Assembly (NCBI RefSeq): GCF_019236475.1
Contig: NZ_JAFAIX010000013.1
Span: 248,001-312,000 of the forward strand
Direction: 5' to 3'
Source of the DNA: Chitinophaga sp.
GTDB lineage: Bacteria; Bacteroidota; Bacteroidia; Chitinophagales; Chitinophagaceae
DNA: 64,000 bases
Of this stretch, positions 37,109 through 46,979 are shown one piece after another. The notes beneath the pieces were generated by a model. It worked only from the letters and a program-made list of their open reading frames with translations. It was not told the origin of the DNA and searched no databases. The stretch's first letter is position 1, and every line of letters starts with the position of its first letter. The translations under genes were made by a program, and so were the position numbers.

Positions 37109-38146
37109 ATGAAAAAGCATATTCAACTAATCTATATAAGTCTTCTGACAATAACTATGCAGTCGTGCATGAAAGATAAATTTGGCATATCGTTGTCAGA
37201 TGTTCCTGCGACCAGCATCGTAGAATTGGCGCCATTAGATAATGCGGCTACCATATCGGTAGATAGTAGGATGAAAACGATCAATCGCATGCCTTCTTCC
37301 CTGAGTGCCACAGATACTATTACCATTCCAGTTTACATCGCCAATACCGCTGGCACCTTTGACAAGGATGTAACGGTGACGCTAGCGCGAGACACTGCTG
37401 CTATTACCAAATACAATATTGCTAAAGGCACGAATTGGAGCTTTTTCCCGGAGAGTACCATCGTTAGTGAGAACTTAAAAGTAACGATACCTGCGGGTAA
37501 AAATGTGGGTTACTTTAAATTGGTAGTGAATACGCTGAATGTAAAATCGGACGACAAATACATGATCGCCTACAACATCGCGCAAGTGCCGAAACCACTA
37601 TCCATCAGCTCCGACAGGTTTTATGTGTATTACAAAATGGTGGTTAAAAACAAATACGACGGTTATTATTCCTTACGTTCCGGCGGTATGACTGACTATC
37701 AATTCCCAGAGAATACTTTTATTGGCAGTACTACTGTTGACTTAGTGACGGTAGATGATTCTACCTGCATTATGAGAGACTCCTACGTGTTTCATAATGG
37801 CTATACCGATCCGTATGGCAAGCCGCTAAACGCACATATATTTTGGAGTACAGCCAGCAATAGTTGGAACTGGTATGGATATTTTTGCCCGGTATTGCAT
37901 TTCAATCCAAATGGCAATGGTCAGATCATACGTGTCACTAATTACTTCGGACAGCCAGAGGCCATAAGGGGCCGCTCAGCGGCATTGAGTCCGGATGCTA
38001 CACAAGCTGCCAATTCTGCCTGGGACCCCACCACACGGAATGTAAAGGTATATTTCTTAATGTATGATGGTACCTATCAAGGCGGATGGAAGGGCTCCAA
38101 AGTATGGTTTTATGATAACCTGACTTTTATTAGTGACAGACCCTAA
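37109..38146 (+). CDS. DUF1735-type surface lipoprotein
   Basis: The 345-residue lipoprotein has Cys in MQSCMKDKF after a hydrophobic leader. The mature part begins with a DUF1735-like beta domain (TITIPVYIANTAGTFDKDVTVTLARD ... GKNVGYFKLVVNT). A C-terminal domain with DGYYSLRSGGMTD and aromatic-rich FWSTASNSWNWYGYF may bind ligand. Such proteins are commonly encoded just after SusD in Bacteroidota and are thought to be surface glycan- or ligand-binding proteins. It is 31 bp after susD. No enzyme motif is seen. Confidence 0.8.
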   Translation: MKKHIQLIYISLLTITMQSCMKDKFGISLSDVPATSIVELAPLDNAATISVDSRMKTINRMPSSLSATDTITIPVYIANTAGTFDKDVTVTLARDTAAITKYNIAKGTNWSFFPESTIVSENLKVTIPAGKNVGYFKLVVNTLNVKSDDKYMIAYNIAQVPKPLSISSDRFYVYYKMVVKNKYDGYYSLRSGGMTDYQFPENTFIGSTTVDLVTVDDSTCIMRDSYVFHNGYTDPYGKPLNAHIFWSTASNSWNWYGYFCPVLHFNPNGNGQIIRVTNYFGQPEAIRGRSAALSPDATQAANSAWDPTTRNVKVYFLMYDGTYQGGWKGSKVWFYDNLTFISDRP

Positions 38147-38175
38147 ACTATATTTTAACTAGGAACACGAAATTT

Positions 38176-38955
38176 ATGCAACACAGATATATCATCATCG
38201 CAGCATTGTTACTTTGCTTTAGCTGCAGTAAACCCAATAAGCAGCAGGAGCTGTTCTTCGACAACAACCTGACCAGCATCAAACCGGCTGATAATATTTG
38301 GTTTAATAAAAAGGTAGATTTTTCAAGAAGCAAAAACATCACGGTATTCGTAGATAACAAGCTTTCAGGGGCCGATGGGAATGTTATTGCAAAAGCCATC
38401 ACCGCCGCGCTTCCAGTGGCCCAAAAGTATCTAAGTCAGGTGTCTCCCAATATCAATATTACCAGTATCACCTATGGCGATGTGCTTCCAACGTTGGGCA
38501 CTACCTATGATGTGGTGATCAGAGGAGATAATAGTGGAACGAATGCCGCACCGGCATGGGCACATATTCCTGATGGTAGCGGTAAGGTCGGTGATTTGAT
38601 TTCCATCAATCTTGATTTAAACCAAACGGGGTTAAAGTGGGCGCATGTGTATTATACCAGACTAATTGTTCATGAATTTCTGCATACCCTTGGTTATGGG
38701 CATACTGGCGCGGTATCTGGAGGCGACTATGACAACAACGTGATGGAGATGGCCATTCCTAATACACATAATACTCCACAAGATCCATCGTTGGCCATCA
38801 TGTCGAGCTATAACGCCCTTTATTCGTTGACGGGATATGATGGGGCGCCAGCCGATTTTGATGCCGGCACTAATCCGTTTTATGTTTTTACAAAGGGGGA
38901 TTTGGCGCAAATAAACTGGTACTATAGTCTTAAGCCGCCATATGATGTTTATTAA
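38176..38955 (+). CDS. Putative metzincin-type zinc metalloprotease lipoprotein
   Basis: The 259-residue protein starts with a short hydrophobic leader (IIIAALLLCFSCSK) with two possible lipidation cysteines. At residues 166-176 it has HEFLHTLGYGH, an exact HExxHxxGxxH zinc motif, followed by a Met-turn candidate AIMSSY at 208-213. Together these define metzincins. The region before the motif is predicted to be a mixed alpha/beta fold. It is the last gene of the sigma/FecR/SusCD operon, so it may cut a protein, peptide or glycoprotein substrate at the surface before SusCD uptake. Sure of the metal site; substrate unknown. Confidence 0.78.
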   Translation: MQHRYIIIAALLLCFSCSKPNKQQELFFDNNLTSIKPADNIWFNKKVDFSRSKNITVFVDNKLSGADGNVIAKAITAALPVAQKYLSQVSPNINITSITYGDVLPTLGTTYDVVIRGDNSGTNAAPAWAHIPDGSGKVGDLISINLDLNQTGLKWAHVYYTRLIVHEFLHTLGYGHTGAVSGGDYDNNVMEMAIPNTHNTPQDPSLAIMSSYNALYSLTGYDGAPADFDAGTNPFYVFTKGDLAQINWYYSLKPPYDVY

Positions 38956-38995
38956 GAACTCCACATTATCGTAATTCAAAATCCAAACAATCAGC

Positions 38996-39025
38996 AAATC
39001 CCTGGATCATTTGATCTGGGGATTT
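38996..39025. terminator. Terminator between convergent operons
   Basis: A 14-bp stem (38996-39009 with 39012-39025), with two wobble pairs and a tight loop, is followed by CTGTTTT on the plus strand. It ends the metzincin operon and may also act on the converging operon. Confidence 0.7.
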
Positions 39026-39058
39026 CTGTTTTAGTTCCTGTGGGATTGATTGAGCGCA

Positions 39059-40543
39059 TTAATGTTTGCTTTGGTTCAGTAGTAGTACTACCCCACTTCC
39101 TTGCTGCCACTCTTTCCTGTAACCTCCAGGCGCCATTACCATCATGGGAAAGCTACCCAAAACAATATCGCAATCGCCATCGCCATCAATATCGGCTGCA
39201 TCCATCACCAGCCAGCGACCCAGGTTTCCAAGATGATTGGTCAGCATAGAGAATTTTCCATTGTTGTTGAGATACAGGCGGAATTCGTCCTGAAATTCCG
39301 CGTTGGTATTGGGGAAATACGCAATACTTGCTAGGTCGATGTCTCCATCCCCATCAAAATCGCGGGCCAATACTTTGTATGCACCGTTCTGAGGTAGGAA
39401 GGTGCGCAGTGAAAAGGATTGTCCACCATCATTATGATAGATGTAAATGCCATGATAGGGTTTTAAAACCGGGGAATAGTCCGCATTATCACCACAGGTA
39501 TAAATAATATCTGGACGACCATCCCCATCCATATCCGCGATATCAAAACTGGTGGAGCCGTATACTGGTGGGAAACGCAAAAGTACATGTGGCTCCCATG
39601 TCAAATGGCCTTTGTTTTCGAACCACAATAATTGTTCATTGCCCTGACCGAAGAGCGCCAGAATATCCGGGCGACCATCTCCATTCATATCCGTAACGGC
39701 CATATGTATGGCACCAGGTACATTGTACAACACCTTCTCCGTATATCCATTTCCGTTATTTTTCCATACACTCAACTTTCCCTCATCTACGCCGAATTCG
39801 CAGGTAATCATCTCCGGCTGTTGATCTCCATCTACATCACAGGATAAGGTTTGTACTGGCCTATATAAATGATTTAGTAGCAACTGTCCTTTCTGTCCGG
39901 TATACAACCCGCGGCGGGATACTGATCCTAGTTTTTCTGGCGTAAGATTCAGCGAGGGACCGATGCTGGTTTCCAGCGCTTCCTCATTTTCCAGTTGTAT
40001 ATCTGTAATGGTTTCGTTCTCATTTTTATACACATTTGTGGCGATGCCCAACTGGTCGATATACCATATACAATGGTTGACCGCATCGGCAGCATATAGT
40101 TCGTGTTTTGGAGGATTGATACGTACACAGGAGATATTTGCGGGCTTTGCGGCAGGCAATTGCACTTGCTGGATGCGGAATAAGCTACCAATATTTGCGC
40201 CCACAGGTACAGCCGGAGAATCGGTTAGGCTGGCCGGGGCATGAGACAGATAATATCGTTTGATGCTCTTCCATTCTGCTTCACTGATTAAGGGCTGTGC
40301 AGGCACTTGCCTACGTTCCAATTCCGACAGTTGCTTACCTCCCAGCTCAGTAGTAATACCCAAACGCTTGGCCATCTGTGGCAGCACATGTTGCTCCCAG
40401 ATACCAGCCGGCAATAAGGATGGCTTAGGGAAAAGATGGCAACTGCCACAGGTCCGCTGAGCTATCTGTTCTCCATTGTCATTGTCACACCCCGTTACAT
40501 AAAGTGCCATTAGAAGCAGCATTAGATAGCGTCTCCCTTTCAT
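39059..40543 (-). CDS. Lipoprotein with c-type haem motif and FG-GAP/VCBS repeats
   Basis: The lipobox is VTGC. Near the N-terminus of the mature protein is CGSCH (C32, C35, H36), a CxxCH covalent haem-binding motif, followed by a cytochrome-like helix (WEQHVLPQMAKRLG). The C-terminal two thirds contain at least five calcium-binding FG-GAP/VCBS-type loops (DMNGDGRPDIL, DMDGDGRPDII, DFDGDGDIDLA, DIDGDGDCDIV), suggesting a beta-propeller. GTG at 40555 is an alternative start; ATG 40543 was chosen. It is the last gene of a sigma/FecR/SusCD operon. Electron transfer or surface ligand binding is possible; the role is unknown. Confidence 0.82.
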   Translation of the reverse strand: MKGRRYLMLLLMALYVTGCDNDNGEQIAQRTCGSCHLFPKPSLLPAGIWEQHVLPQMAKRLGITTELGGKQLSELERRQVPAQPLISEAEWKSIKRYYLSHAPASLTDSPAVPVGANIGSLFRIQQVQLPAAKPANISCVRINPPKHELYAADAVNHCIWYIDQLGIATNVYKNENETITDIQLENEEALETSIGPSLNLTPEKLGSVSRRGLYTGQKGQLLLNHLYRPVQTLSCDVDGDQQPEMITCEFGVDEGKLSVWKNNGNGYTEKVLYNVPGAIHMAVTDMNGDGRPDILALFGQGNEQLLWFENKGHLTWEPHVLLRFPPVYGSTSFDIADMDGDGRPDIIYTCGDNADYSPVLKPYHGIYIYHNDGGQSFSLRTFLPQNGAYKVLARDFDGDGDIDLASIAYFPNTNAEFQDEFRLYLNNNGKFSMLTNHLGNLGRWLVMDAADIDGDGDCDIVLGSFPMMVMAPGGYRKEWQQGSGVVLLLNQSKH

Positions 40544-40625
40544 ATATCCTTCCACGTTATAATATCGTATTAAAAGAAGATGACGGGCTGGAGATTTGAT
40601 CCCCGATGCCCGTCATCAACCGTTG

Positions 40626-42128
40626 TTAGTATCCTTGGTTCTGTTTGATCAAACCACCGCTTTCATCAATAGCCTGGCGGGGGATCGGGTAGAATATTTT
40701 GTTTGTATCGGCGAAAGGAGAGCCACTTTCTCGGGCACGCTCTACAAAGAGGCCCCAACGGATAAGGTCATCGCGGCGAGAGCCCTCTGTCCATAGTTCA
40801 AACAGGCGTTCGTCCTGGATCTTGCTACGGAGCTGCGATTGAGAGAGGGAGCCGTAGGCATAGCCAGTGAGCCCTGCACGTACACGTACCCGGTTCACTA
40901 GATCAATGGCTTGATTGGAAGGTCCACCTTGTTCATTGAGTGCTTCTGCCAGCAGCAGCAATACATCTGCATATCTCCATACCACCATATCTACCCCCTG
41001 TGATTCGCCGCTGGCGGCAGGGTCAGGACCGTATTTAACAGGCAATGCACCTGGTAAACCGGCAGCCTTGGCATCCTTGTATTTAAGGGCGCCGCTGGCA
41101 TCGCGGCCAACAGGATAATTCCTCAGTAACACTGTGAGCCTGTTATCAGTTGGATCAAATTTATCGTACGTTTTCCATGGCATCTTATATCCACCCCATG
41201 CAGTGAGCGCCTGTCCGGCAGGATCGTAGTAGTCGCCCTGCAATACGTGCGCCAACCACATATTAGTCTGGTCTGCATCGTTACGGCAAGAGATAGCGAA
41301 AATGATCTCTTTACAGGTTTTATTCGTGATCTTGAAAATATCTGCGTAGTTGGCCTGCAATTCATACACGTGCTGGCCGTCTCCCAATGTCAGCAGTTGT
41401 TGGCCGATAGTAACGGCATCGGACCAACGTTTTTTCTGCATGTATAATTTCATCAGGCCAGTGAGCGCAGCGCCTTGCGTAAAGCGACCATAGTCGGACG
41501 AGCTATAGGCAGTAGGTAATGCCGCCGCCGCATCTTTGTAATCCTTTTCAATCTGGCTGGTCATCCAATCATCAGTTGGGCGTGCCACAGATGGCGCCAG
41601 TGGGTCTTGTGCAACTTTAGGGTCTACTACAATTGGTACAGGACCATAGTAGCTGTACAGGATAGCGGAGAAATGAGCGCGTAGTGCCTTCGCTTCCGCG
41701 ATATACCTAGCTTTGAGTGTAGCATCCATGGTCACGCTGTTGGCCTTGTCCATGAAGATGGTGCATTCTGACACTTTTCGGATCAAGGTGGTATAGTGAC
41801 CGGTGATCTCTCCGAAATTCTCTGCGAAATTCAGGTCGTTCATTTTCTTCCAGCCATCCCATCCCCATGAGCACACGAGTTCGTCCGTGGTCATGCTGTT
41901 TTGTACATGCCAGGAGCCGTTACCACTGCCCCATCCGGCATATCCGCCTGTCATCAGGCCATTGTATACAGAAGTGAGGGCAGCCTTCACATCATTACCA
42001 TCTTTAAAGAAGGTGGAGGGTGTGAACTGGTCATAGACATCCGGCTTCAGGTCTTTTTCACAGGAAGTGAAAGTGGTAAATCCCAACAGTGCCAGGCTAC
42101 CATATATAATTGATGATTTGAAGTTCAT
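40626..42128 (-). CDS. RagB/SusD-family outer-membrane lipoprotein
   Basis: The lipobox is FTTFTSCEK. The 500-residue mature protein has the RagB/SusD layout: STFFKDGNDVKAALTSVYNGL, AEAKALRAHFSAILYSYYGPVPIV, WRYADVLLLLAEALNEQGG, QDERLFELWTEGSRRDDLIRWG. It is 18 bp after the STN-type SusC on the minus strand and forms its surface lid. The ligand is unknown; the haem/FG-GAP lipoprotein follows in the same operon. Confidence 0.94.
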   Translation of the reverse strand: MNFKSSIIYGSLALLGFTTFTSCEKDLKPDVYDQFTPSTFFKDGNDVKAALTSVYNGLMTGGYAGWGSGNGSWHVQNSMTTDELVCSWGWDGWKKMNDLNFAENFGEITGHYTTLIRKVSECTIFMDKANSVTMDATLKARYIAEAKALRAHFSAILYSYYGPVPIVVDPKVAQDPLAPSVARPTDDWMTSQIEKDYKDAAAALPTAYSSSDYGRFTQGAALTGLMKLYMQKKRWSDAVTIGQQLLTLGDGQHVYELQANYADIFKITNKTCKEIIFAISCRNDADQTNMWLAHVLQGDYYDPAGQALTAWGGYKMPWKTYDKFDPTDNRLTVLLRNYPVGRDASGALKYKDAKAAGLPGALPVKYGPDPAASGESQGVDMVVWRYADVLLLLAEALNEQGGPSNQAIDLVNRVRVRAGLTGYAYGSLSQSQLRSKIQDERLFELWTEGSRRDDLIRWGLFVERARESGSPFADTNKIFYPIPRQAIDESGGLIKQNQGY

Positions 42129-42146
42129 TGTTTTGCATTTTTGATA

Positions 42147-45100
42147 TTAGAAAGAAACATTCACCCCGAGTATCCATGAACGTTGCATTGGGTATGCAGC
42201 AAAGCTCTCCAGTTCTGGATCGATACCGCTATATGGAGTGATCACGAACAGGTTCTGTGCATCCAGATAGAAACGTACGGAGGAAATGAGATGCTGTTTT
42301 TTCAGCGTGCTGGCAGGCATTCTATACCCCAATGTAATGTTGCGGCAGCGCAGGAACCATGCATTCTCGCGGAAATAGTTATCGGTATAGGAACCATAAG
42401 GATTGTTCAATCCACTAGGGCGACTGCTTTGCTGGTTGTAAGATGACCATCTGTCTTTTACGATGCTCAGTGCATTCCATCCGAACTGCGCGAGGGTAGA
42501 CTCCAGGCTATAGGCAGTGGCGAGGTCGGAGTTATATTTGGTGCGTTGCAACTGGCCATAGAAGAATACGCTCAGGTCAAATTGTTTATAGGCGAAGCTA
42601 TTGTTGAAACCAATGGTATAACCAGGATCAGTGGTACCGAAATATCGTTGATCTGCGGTATTCAGTTTGCCATCAGGCTTTCCGGTGAGGTTACCATTAT
42701 CGTCATAACCGTTTATGTCTTTCACTTTGATCATACCTGGTTGCAGACCAGTGAGGTAGCCAGGTACTTTTTCACCTGATTGCAGGATACCATCTGTTTC
42801 ATAACCATAGACAGCACGGATAGGATCGTGCAGACCTACGTATTTAGGCAGTGTTTTTACTACTAATGGATCGCGTTCTTTCCAGGTATCGCGGTAGCGA
42901 GCGATGTTGAAATCGGTATTCCAGGAAAAATCGTTCGTACTGATGTTGGTGGTACGCAGTGTGAACTCAAAGCCACGGCTCTGGGTTTTACCGATATTCG
43001 CCGCCATAGAGCTAACGACAAAATAGCTAGGTAATGGGCGTGAACTGAGCAGATTGCTGATCACTTTATTGAAATATTCAAAAGTACCGCTGACACGATC
43101 TCTGAACAGGGCGAAGTCGAGGCCAAGGTTTACCTCTCTGGCGGTTTCCCAGGTGAGATTAGGGTTGGCTACTTGGCTCAGGTATACGCCTGTGTTTTGG
43201 GTACTACCGAAAACATAGCTTTTACCAGTGGAATAATATGAAAATGCGCTTCCACCGATATTACTATTACCAGTAGAACCGAAGCTGGCACGCAGTTTCA
43301 GGAAGGAGATCACATCACTGTGTTTCAGGAACTCTTCATTAGAGATTTTCCATGCGCCAGAAACAGATGGGAACCAGCCATATTTTTTATTCTCTGCGAA
43401 CTTAGAAGAACCATCGCGGCGTAGAGAAGCGGTGAGCAAATATTTATCCTTGAAATCAAAAGTAGCGCGTGCGAAGTAAGACGCCCATCTTTCACGACCT
43501 TTGAAAGAACCTACGGTAGGTCTTGCAAATTCACCCATACCTAGGTTGTTATACACGAAATTATCCGTGATAAACTTCTGGTTGCCTGCATTTAAACCTT
43601 CCTGTTCCAGCACCTGGTAAGAGTAACCAGCTACCGCATTGAGGTGGCTGTAAGCGCCGATCTTCTTGTTATAGTTAAGCAGATATTCCACCAATCCTAT
43701 AGTGGCAGAAGATTCCAGGATATTGGCCTGACCGCCAGTACGTGCACCGTACAGGAATGATTTAGGGAGATAGTTACTTCTTTTATTATTCGACTGATCG
43801 AAACTGAAATTTGCCTTGGCACTGAGGTCGCTGGTGATATCCCAGGTAGCGGAGGCAGATCCGAGCAGGCGGGAACCTACTGTTTGGTCCGTGATCTCCA
43901 GGAACGACAGCGGGTTTGGTGCATTGGAGTAATCCGGGTTGAGCGGATAGCTGCCATCGGGGTTACGCAAAGGCACGGTAGGTGGATGATAGAAGGCCGC
44001 CACGATGATACCTGAATTTTCATACAGGCCACTACCGATAGCAGGGTTATTACTGATAGAGCGGGTACCGTTTACATTTACAGACAGTTTGATTTTCTTA
44101 CCCACCAGTTGATCCAGGTTTACGCGGCCGGTATACCTTTTATAACCGGATGTTTTGATCACCCCTTCCTGGTTGAGGTAATTACCGGAGATATAGTATT
44201 TCGTTTTGTCATTACCACCCGCAACGGAGAGATTATGCTGATCCATGAAGCCCGACTGTGTTACCGCATTGATAGCGCTTTGCGCAGGACTGGCCGTATC
44301 AATTTCTTGTTGGGTATAGCGAGGTACAAATGGCGTTACTGTAGATGGATCTGTAGAACCGTAAGGCGCGATTTTATTATTGAGTAACCAGCGTTCATGT
44401 AGGATGTTGTTACGTTCCGTCATGTAATCTTTCTTGTTCATGATATCGTAGAACTTAGCTGGTTCCTGGAAAGCGTGACTGAAGGTATAGTTCACACGTG
44501 CCGCGCCGTCCTTTCCTCTTTTCGTGGTGATAAGAATTACACCTGCGCCTGCACGCGCACCGTAGATAGCAGCGGAGCTGGCATCTTTCAGGACTTCGAT
44601 AGATTCAATATCATCGGGGTTCAGGAAGTTCAGTGGCGAACGGTTGATACCACCGTAGCGGTTACCAGATCCTGGCTCGTCCGCTGCGCCATTAACAGGC
44701 ACACCATCCACCACATACAATACTCCTGCAGAAGCAAAAGAAGCATTACCTCTGATTTGTACATTTACGCCTGCACCTGGCTGGCCGGTAGCCTGGGTTG
44801 TCATAAGGCCGGCGGCCCTGCCGCTTAACGCCTGATCAATGGATGTATTGGCCGACTTGGGAATATCTGTTGCTTTTACAGAAGAAATGGCGCCAGTAAC
44901 ATCTTTTCTTTTAACGCTACCGTAGCCGATTACCACTACTTCTTCGAGACCTTGTTGGGATACGGCCAGTGTGATGGCCATATTATGGTTGCCTGCCACC
45001 GCAGGTACTTCTTTCTTTTCATAACCCAACAGGGTGAGCACAAGGGTAGCATTGCCGTTCACCGTTAGCTGGAAATGTCCACTAGCATTGGTTACAGCAC

Positions 45101-45605
45101 CTGTATTGGCGCCTTTCACCAATACCGTTACGCCGGGTAACGGCGTCCCATCTTCTCCTTTTACCGTACCAGCAATGGTTTTATCCTGCTGATCGAGATT
45201 ACCGGCTAGCGGATTCAATAGGATGCTAGGCTTTTTCACCGACTCCGACCAAAGCACAATCTGTTTATTGACTACTTCATAGTGTACTGCAGTGCCTACC
45301 AGCAAGGTATTTAATACATCTGCCAAAGGCTGCTCTGTAGCTGAAATGCTAACTTCTCTTTTTACATCTATCAGTTCACCACTATAGATAAATTTGGCAT
45401 CTACCAATTTTTCCAGCGTCAGTAATACCTGCTTCAACGACTTGTCCTGTACGTTGATACTAACCTTGTTGGTCAGCAGTGATTGGGATCTCACTTCACT
45501 GGCATAACTGATGCCAGTAAGGGTAAAAAGTAATAGTAATTGAATAACCGAAATACGCATAAGCTTTTTTCTCAGCTGATGGTGATTAATACAATAATTC
45601 CACAT
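42147..45605 (-). CDS. SusC/RagA TonB-linked transporter with STN signalling domain
   Basis: The leader is LMRISVIQLLLLFTLTGISYA. The STN domain (about residues 47-115; VSINVQDKSLKQVLLTLEKL) can signal to FecR. A regulatory-like domain (AGTVKGEDGTPLPGVTVLVKG), TonB-box-like EVVVIGYG, and plug motifs (LYVVDGVPVNG, IEVLKDASSAAIYGARAGAGVILITTKRG) follow, then a barrel ending LGVNVSF. The 1152-residue length is normal. Met16 (45560) is an alternative start. The operon is sigma, FecR, this gene, SusD and the haem/FG-GAP lipoprotein. A 249-bp leader separates it from fecR. Confidence 0.94.
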   Translation of the reverse strand: MWNYCINHHQLRKKLMRISVIQLLLLFTLTGISYASEVRSQSLLTNKVSINVQDKSLKQVLLTLEKLVDAKFIYSGELIDVKREVSISATEQPLADVLNTLLVGTAVHYEVVNKQIVLWSESVKKPSILLNPLAGNLDQQDKTIAGTVKGEDGTPLPGVTVLVKGANTGAVTNASGHFQLTVNGNATLVLTLLGYEKKEVPAVAGNHNMAITLAVSQQGLEEVVVIGYGSVKRKDVTGAISSVKATDIPKSANTSIDQALSGRAAGLMTTQATGQPGAGVNVQIRGNASFASAGVLYVVDGVPVNGAADEPGSGNRYGGINRSPLNFLNPDDIESIEVLKDASSAAIYGARAGAGVILITTKRGKDGAARVNYTFSHAFQEPAKFYDIMNKKDYMTERNNILHERWLLNNKIAPYGSTDPSTVTPFVPRYTQQEIDTASPAQSAINAVTQSGFMDQHNLSVAGGNDKTKYYISGNYLNQEGVIKTSGYKRYTGRVNLDQLVGKKIKLSVNVNGTRSISNNPAIGSGLYENSGIIVAAFYHPPTVPLRNPDGSYPLNPDYSNAPNPLSFLEITDQTVGSRLLGSASATWDITSDLSAKANFSFDQSNNKRSNYLPKSFLYGARTGGQANILESSATIGLVEYLLNYNKKIGAYSHLNAVAGYSYQVLEQEGLNAGNQKFITDNFVYNNLGMGEFARPTVGSFKGRERWASYFARATFDFKDKYLLTASLRRDGSSKFAENKKYGWFPSVSGAWKISNEEFLKHSDVISFLKLRASFGSTGNSNIGGSAFSYYSTGKSYVFGSTQNTGVYLSQVANPNLTWETAREVNLGLDFALFRDRVSGTFEYFNKVISNLLSSRPLPSYFVVSSMAANIGKTQSRGFEFTLRTTNISTNDFSWNTDFNIARYRDTWKERDPLVVKTLPKYVGLHDPIRAVYGYETDGILQSGEKVPGYLTGLQPGMIKVKDINGYDDNGNLTGKPDGKLNTADQRYFGTTDPGYTIGFNNSFAYKQFDLSVFFYGQLQRTKYNSDLATAYSLESTLAQFGWNALSIVKDRWSSYNQQSSRPSGLNNPYGSYTDNYFRENAWFLRCRNITLGYRMPASTLKKQHLISSVRFYLDAQNLFVITPYSGIDPELESFAAYPMQRSWILGVNVSF

Positions 45606-45854
45606 AATTTTGGTTGTTTACGGTTCTGTAATAGCAATAGAAGGCTTTACTGAAGTTTACATCAGTATAAGTTGGCGGAGCCGGAACGACTCAGGGGTTG
45701 GTAATGTGACAGCATTATCAATCCCTTTTTAATTTTTGTTTGTTACGTTATTTCATTAGCGCGTGGACATAACATTGTTATTGAATGATGAACGATTTAG
45801 TTTCGGTAATATGACCTGGTTGATGGTCTTTTATGCTTACATACGTTTAGCGAC

Positions 45855-46898
45855 TCAGTTGTTTCCGCAGCCATTTCCGCTGATGACCAACTGACCGTTT
45901 GACTCCTGGTAACTCAATCCGAGTGCCTTGCAGATGAGGTCCAGTTTATCATAAAAAGCTTCCTGATTAAGGTTGGCTGTGATCGTACATGACTTTAAAA
46001 TAGTTGGATCATAGATGAGATCAATAGCATAGACTTTCTTCAGTTTTTCAAAAATTGTGGTGACGGGTGTATCTGTGAAAATAAAATCTTCTTGGTGCCT
46101 TACAGCTACTTGAGTTAATGGGGATGATACCAACTTTTTAATAAGGTTCCCTTTAGCGGCTTCATAGCTGGCCTCTTGGTTGGCTGAGAGGATTAATTCC
46201 CGGTCCTGGTTCTTCTTTACGGCCACTTTTCCGTGCTGCACTATTATGAGTACACGCTTTGCTGTATTGGATGCTTCCACGGAGAAGGTGGTCCCTAATA
46301 CCCGTGTTTCGATACCACCGGCATTCACGACGAAAGGTGCGGAGGACAGTGGCCGGACATCGAAGTTGGCTTTTCCTTCGAGATAAACGGTACGTGCATA
46401 CGCACCAAAATTGGCAGTGTATCGAATGTTGGCGCCAGGTTCCAGTGTGATGGTACTACCATCTTTCATGGTTACCGGCATTGGGTGTGCGGTGACATTT
46501 TTTGTGGTAGCCAACACTTCATCCAGGTGGCCGGACTGCAAGGAAGTGGCTTTCTGCCGGTTGACCAGCATCCAGGCGGTAGTTCCCAGCAGGATGATAC
46601 CTGCCACGGCAGCGGCCATACGCCATCCTCCCCAGATTCGCCGTTGATGCGTTTCCGGTAGTTGGCGAAGGATATGGTCCACTTTTGCACGTATCTCCTG
46701 CTCAGGTATGGATATTTCCTGCACGCGAACAGCCAGCAGCAGGCGTTTGGCCTCCTGCAATGCGGGTACCTGTTGCGGATGTGCGAGCATCCACTGTTCC
46801 CAATGTGCAGCGGCTACCGGGTTATTGCCCAGCACCCAATCTACAAAGGATTCATCGGCCCAGAAATCTTGGATGGAATGAAATGGATTTTCACTCAT
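45855..46898 (-). CDS. FecR-type anti-sigma factor
   Basis: The 347-residue protein has a helical N-terminal cytoplasmic part (about residues 1-80), one transmembrane helix (MAAAVAGIILLGTTAWMLV), and a periplasmic FecR domain with MKDGSTITLEPGANIRYT, VYLEGKANFDVRP and LGTTFSVEAS. A C-terminal STN-like part follows (TTIFEKLKKVYAIDLIYDPTIL). It lies 81 bp after its ECF sigma gene and before the STN-type SusC, forming the second sigma/anti-sigma switch in the window. Confidence 0.93.
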   Translation of the reverse strand: MSENPFHSIQDFWADESFVDWVLGNNPVAAAHWEQWMLAHPQQVPALQEAKRLLLAVRVQEISIPEQEIRAKVDHILRQLPETHQRRIWGGWRMAAAVAGIILLGTTAWMLVNRQKATSLQSGHLDEVLATTKNVTAHPMPVTMKDGSTITLEPGANIRYTANFGAYARTVYLEGKANFDVRPLSSAPFVVNAGGIETRVLGTTFSVEASNTAKRVLIIVQHGKVAVKKNQDRELILSANQEASYEAAKGNLIKKLVSSPLTQVAVRHQEDFIFTDTPVTTIFEKLKKVYAIDLIYDPTILKSCTITANLNQEAFYDKLDLICKALGLSYQESNGQLVISGNGCGNN

Positions 46899-46979
46899 TG
46901 TTCACAAATAAAAACTGCTATTGCATTTACCTCTTAAATACAAAAGTTGTAGAAATCTCACCATGAAAAAGGAAAAATT

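Noticed and set aside
38176..38955. Assignment of the metzincin-type protein to the SusD-associated metallohydrolase family
   Set aside because: Its extended HExxHxxGxxH and Met-turn fit metzincins better, and the rest does not show the P.EF..I pattern of that family.
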